Notes under the pieces: generated by a model
What the model saw: only the letters and a program-made list of their open reading frames with translations
What the model was told of the DNA's origin: nothing
The model's database searches: none
Made by a program: the position numbers and the translations under genes
NCBI GenBank assembly: GCA_031549625.1
Contig: JAVBPK010000051.1
Coordinates: 1-6,072, forward strand
Reading direction: 5' to 3'
Length of the DNA stretch: 6,072 nucleotides
Source of the DNA: JAISXK01 sp031549625
GTDB taxonomy: Bacteria; Bacillota; Clostridia; Christensenellales; CAG-138
Shown here: positions 4,817 through 6,072 of the stretch, piece after piece
Position numbering within the stretch: position 1 is the stretch's first letter
Layout of the letters: the number at the start of each line of letters is the position of its first letter

Positions 4817-5995
4817 ATGCAGAATTTTACATTTTTTTCGCCAACAAAAGTGGTGTTTGGCAAAGACACGGAAAAAACAGTCGGCAAGCTTGTGCGCTCA
4901 TTTGGCGGCAATAAGGTGCTTGTGCATTTCGGCGGTCAAAGCGCGAATAAATCCGGCTTGCTGGACAGAGTATATAGCGCGCTGAAAGAGGAGAATCTTC
5001 CGTATGTCAGCCTGGGCGGCGTTGTGCCAAACCCACGTTTAAGCAAGATTTATGAAGGCATAGAGCTTTGCAAAGCGGAAGGCGTGGATTTCATATTGGC
5101 CGTAGGCGGCGGTAGCGTAATCGATTCTGCGAAAGGCATCGCGTATGGCCTGGTTCATGATTTCGATGTATGGAAGCTGTTTACGGGCGAAAAAAAGGCG
5201 AGCGGCATTGCGCCGGTCGGTTCCGTGGTGACGATTGCGGCGGCGGGCAGCGAAACAAGCTATTCCTCGGTTATCACGAAGGAAGAAGGCCTGCTGAAGC
5301 GCACATACAATGACGATATTGCAAAGCCTAAATTTGCGGTCATGAATCCGGAATTGACATATTCTTTGCCGGAATATCAAACCATGAGCGGCTGCGTGGA
5401 TATCATGATGCATACATTGGAACGCTATTTCACGTCCGACCCAGATACAATGGCGCTGACAGATCGTTTTTCAGAATCGCTGTTCAAAACCTGCATAGAA
5501 AGCAGCCATACATTGCTGGATAATCCAACCGATTATAAAGCGCGGGCCGAGTTGATGTGGGCAGGGAGCTTGTCGCACAATGGCCTGATGAACTGCGGCG
5601 GGCCGGGCGGTGACTGGGCCTGCCACCGGCTGGAACACGAGCTGAGCGCGCTATACGATGTGGCGCATGGGGCGGGTTTGTCGGCTATATGGAGCAGCTG
5701 GGCGCGTTATGTATACCGGAGCAGGCCGGAACGTTTTGCGCAGCTGGCGGAAACCGTATTTGATATCACGGCAGGCAGCATTGAAGAACAGGCTCTGATG
5801 GGCATCGAGGCCATGGAGACGTTTTTCCGCTCCATCCATATGCCGGTAACGATAACGGAATTGCTTGGCAGGCGCATCCCTCAGGAAGATGTGAATCTCC
5901 TGGCGGAAAAATGCGCTGCGGGCAATCCAAAGCTGGGTAATATCCGCGAGCTGTTTAAAGCGGATATGGTGCGCATATACGAACTGGCGCTGTAA
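4817..5995 (+). CDS. iron-containing alcohol dehydrogenase, butanol dehydrogenase/YqhD type
   Basis: This 392-residue cytosolic enzyme belongs to the group III (metal-dependent) alcohol dehydrogenases, which interconvert aldehydes and alcohols with NAD(P)H. The N-terminus FTFFSPTKVVFGKDT is typical. The nucleotide loop GGGSVIDSAK is at 97-106. The four expected metal ligands are present and spaced as in YqhD: Asp195 and His199 (DIMMH), His270 (ACHRLEHELSALYDVAHG) and His284. At 38-40 the protein reads FGG, where NAD-specific FucO-type enzymes have an Asp, so NADPH is the more likely cofactor (inference from YqhD and FucO). The substrate cannot be told from sequence; butanal or other short aldehydes fit the subfamily. 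No aldehyde dehydrogenase or CoA-linked partner is adjacent, so a general aldehyde-scavenging or redox-balancing role is as likely as dedicated solvent production. It appears to be a single-gene unit with its own promoter and a hairpin after it. Length is normal and no damage is seen. Confidence 0.93.
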   Translation: MQNFTFFSPTKVVFGKDTEKTVGKLVRSFGGNKVLVHFGGQSANKSGLLDRVYSALKEENLPYVSLGGVVPNPRLSKIYEGIELCKAEGVDFILAVGGGSVIDSAKGIAYGLVHDFDVWKLFTGEKKASGIAPVGSVVTIAAAGSETSYSSVITKEEGLLKRTYNDDIAKPKFAVMNPELTYSLPEYQTMSGCVDIMMHTLERYFTSDPDTMALTDRFSESLFKTCIESSHTLLDNPTDYKARAELMWAGSLSHNGLMNCGGPGGDWACHRLEHELSALYDVAHGAGLSAIWSSWARYVYRSRPERFAQLAETVFDITAGSIEEQALMGIEAMETFFRSIHMPVTITELLGRRIPQEDVNLLAEKCAAGNPKLGNIRELFKADMVRIYELAL

Positions 5996-6019
5996 TGGCA
6001 CATATGCACAATAAGCGCG

Positions 6020-6046
6020 CCGTCGAAAAACGTTGTTTTTCGACGG
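6020..6046. terminator. perfect 12-bp hairpin downstream of the alcohol dehydrogenase gene
   Basis: CCGTCGAAAAAC (6020-6031) and GTTTTTCGACGG (6035-6046) form a perfect 12-bp stem with a GTT loop, starting 24 bases after the stop codon. Position and strength suit a terminator. However, the T-run is inside the 3' arm rather than after it, and what follows is GATTACGG. It may stop transcription weakly, protect the 3' end, or serve both strands since the element is symmetrical. Confidence 0.5.
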
Positions 6047-6072
6047 GATTACGGCATTGTACCTCTCGCCCT

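Overview
The window holds five complete genes. Four are on the + strand and one is on the - strand. The DNA is moderately GC-rich, with very strong purine Shine-Dalgarno sequences (GGAGG, AGGGGGG) and sigma-70/A-like promoter boxes. Together with a TIM-barrel family common in clostridial genomes, an EF-G-like paralogue, and a butanol-dehydrogenase-type iron alcohol dehydrogenase, this points to an anaerobic Bacillota (class Clostridia). A finer placement cannot be supported from the sequence alone.

Layout. (1) 5-685 (+): a TIM-barrel-like protein of unknown function, historically named 'hydrolase'. (2) 731-1198 (-): a small unrecognised membrane protein with three membrane segments, convergent with gene 1 and divergent from gene 3. 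(3) 1199-1467: divergent intergenic region with a well-formed + strand promoter. (4) 1468-3540 (+): an EF-G-like translational GTPase, far from any ribosomal-protein operon, with altered G3, G4 and G5 motifs. (5) 3541-3767: a 227-base gap with no credible gene, containing a long imperfect hairpin (3616-3706) and a second hairpin just before the next ribosome binding site. (6) 3768-4667 (+): homoserine kinase (thrB). (7) 4668-4816: gap with a perfect 17-base palindrome, an inverted repeat overlapping a consensus -35 box, and a strong ribosome binding site. (8) 4817-5995 (+): iron-containing alcohol dehydrogenase of the YqhD/BDH type. (9) 6020-6046: a perfect 12-bp hairpin after that gene.

How the genes relate. 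They do not form an obvious pathway. The EF-G-like protein acts on translation, ThrB on threonine biosynthesis, and the alcohol dehydrogenase on fermentative aldehyde/alcohol redox. The EF-G-like gene and thrB may share a transcript, because I see neither a convincing terminator nor a convincing promoter between them. The alcohol dehydrogenase seems to have its own promoter. No mobile element, CRISPR array, tRNA or rRNA was seen, and nothing resembles a defence system. The most unusual unexplained signals are the 91-nt hairpin between the EF-G-like gene and thrB, whose helix exceptions are all G-U wobbles on the + strand, and the degenerate GTPase motifs of the EF-G-like protein.
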